A DNA stretch of 64,000 nucleotides from Phycisphaerales bacterium (lineage in GTDB: Bacteria > Planctomycetota > Phycisphaerae > Phycisphaerales > SM1A02): NCBI GenBank assembly GCA_029260575.1, contig JAJDDB010000035.1, forward strand, positions 62,001 to 126,000, read 5' to 3'. Numbering within the stretch: the first letter of the stretch is position 1; each line of letters opens with the position of its first letter. Below, piece after piece: positions 63,274-64,000 of the stretch. The translations under genes were made by a program, and so were the position numbers. The notes under the pieces were generated by a model. That model was given only the letters and a program-made list of their open reading frames with translations. It was not told where the DNA came from and did not search any database.

Positions 63274-64000
63274 ATGTCATCGATCGTGGCATATCAGACA
63301 TCTTCGGTCAGTACCGCTGAATCCAGCAGAATCCTGACGCGAAACCTCGAAGCCCTGGGCAGCCGGCATCGCGAGCTAGCACAGAAACTCGCGCTAGCCT
63401 CGCCCGCACCCACACTTGCATTCGCGGAAACGCCGGATGGAGTTCCCAGCGTTGTGCTTGATGATCGCCCGCTGTGTTCACGACATCGCCCGATTGCCGA
63501 AGCCCGCCGGCTCGTCGATGGCATTGACATTGTCGAAAACGCAGTCGTGGTCGTATTCGGTTTTGGAGCCGGTTATCACGTGCAGCTACTTGCCCAGCGC
63601 ATGAAACGCACCGGCGTGGTGATCGTGTTCGAACCGGATGTCAGCCTGCTGCGCGGCGTGCTTGAGCGCAACGATATATCATCGTGGCTCGAGGTTTCGA
63701 ACATCGTCTGGATCACCGACGTTGCGGATCGGGCCGGGCTGGCAGCAGCGCTCGACGGCGCAGAGTCAATCCTCGCTCAGGGCGTCGAGTTTGTAGAACA
63801 TCCCCCCAGCAGGCAGCGGCTGGGTGATCAACCGGCGCAGTTCAGCGAGCTGTTGACGAACTACATCGCTACCGCCAAGACAACGCTGATGACAACGCTG
63901 ATGCGCTCTGTCGACACCGTGCGCAACCTGCTGCACAACATTGATCATTATGTCACTGCAGGCGGCATCACCGAACTCGAAGGCGCGTGCCGGAATCAAC
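63274..64000 (+). CDS. DUF115/Maf-type protein, 3' end outside the window
   Basis: The 242 residues visible begin at ATG 63274 and run off the window. They contain SRHRPIAEARRLVDGIDIVE, VVVFGFGAGYHVQLLAQRM and VVIVFEPDVSLLRGVLERND. This is the signature of the DUF115 family, which includes MptE-like 6-hydroxymethylpterin diphosphokinases and the Maf motility accessory factors of flagellar glycosylation. The nucleotide- or sugar-binding Rossmann part is present; the rest is cut. Planctomycetes often carry such genes with flagellin loci, but the following gene is not visible here. Confidence 0.82.
   Translation, partial: MSSIVAYQTSSVSTAESSRILTRNLEALGSRHRELAQKLALASPAPTLAFAETPDGVPSVVLDDRPLCSRHRPIAEARRLVDGIDIVENAVVVVFGFGAGYHVQLLAQRMKRTGVVIVFEPDVSLLRGVLERNDISSWLEVSNIVWITDVADRAGLAAALDGAESILAQGVEFVEHPPSRQRLGDQPAQFSELLTNYIATAKTTLMTTLMRSVDTVRNLLHNIDHYVTAGGITELEGACRNQ

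Overview
This 64 kb window looks like chromosomal DNA from a planctomycete, most likely class Phycisphaerae. That placement is an inference from protein families. Two secreted proteins end in dockerin-like CPADITN...VFDLLELLANWG repeats, and several membrane proteins carry the CRNCDYPLW...CPECG zinc ribbon. There is a Ser/Thr kinase fused to a CHASE2 sensor, two ECF sigma factors, futalosine-pathway menaquinone synthesis (mqnC), a fibro-slime protein and FG-GAP proteins. Base composition is moderately GC-rich throughout. I see no insertion sequence, phage, CRISPR array or rRNA operon, so this is mostly ordinary core genome with lineage-specific genes.

Layout. 1-2.7 kb: end of a CHASE2 kinase gene and a small exported protein. 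2.7-7 kb: pyruvate phosphate dikinase (ppdK) divergent from aminodeoxychorismate synthase (pabB). 7-14.8 kb: a minus-strand run of CYTH triphosphatase, ATP synthase epsilon, scpB, lipoprotein, DUF58, transglutaminase (TgpA-like), methyltransferase and PilZ protein. 15-21 kb: a large ECF sigma factor with a partner, an M28 peptidase, an SGNH-like protein, then a sigma / anti-sigma / exported-protein operon. 21-28 kb: ahcY behind a striking palindromic array, a DUF2314 lipoprotein, cyclophilin, a DUF21-CBS protein, another lipoprotein, and a PP2C phosphatase next to a divergent kinase. 28.5-41.4 kb: a surface/secretome block with a duplicated-module dockerin protein, a subtilisin-like protease with dockerin tail, a plant-type ferredoxin-NADP reductase, a fibro-slime protein, and two tandem matrixin/FG-GAP paralogues, one of them a pseudogene.

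41.5-64 kb: one CAT-anticodon tRNA, an LtaS/MdoB-like sulfatase-fold membrane enzyme, two small lipoproteins, pheT with a cyclodeaminase-family gene, a zinc-ribbon microprotein, mqnC, then a five-gene minus-strand run starting with ilvE and continuing into four zinc-ribbon membrane proteins. After that come an epimerase-HAD fusion, a family 5 uracil-DNA glycosylase, three unrecognised proteins and the start of a DUF115/Maf-like gene cut by the window end.

The items I would look at first are the four-gene zinc-ribbon/YIP1-like membrane cluster behind ilvE, the matrixin pseudogene whose two lesions can be read against its neighbour, the four-half-site array before ahcY, the short PheT without its tRNA-binding OB domain, and the epimerase-HAD fusion with an altered HAD motif. 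None of these proves a new system from sequence alone.
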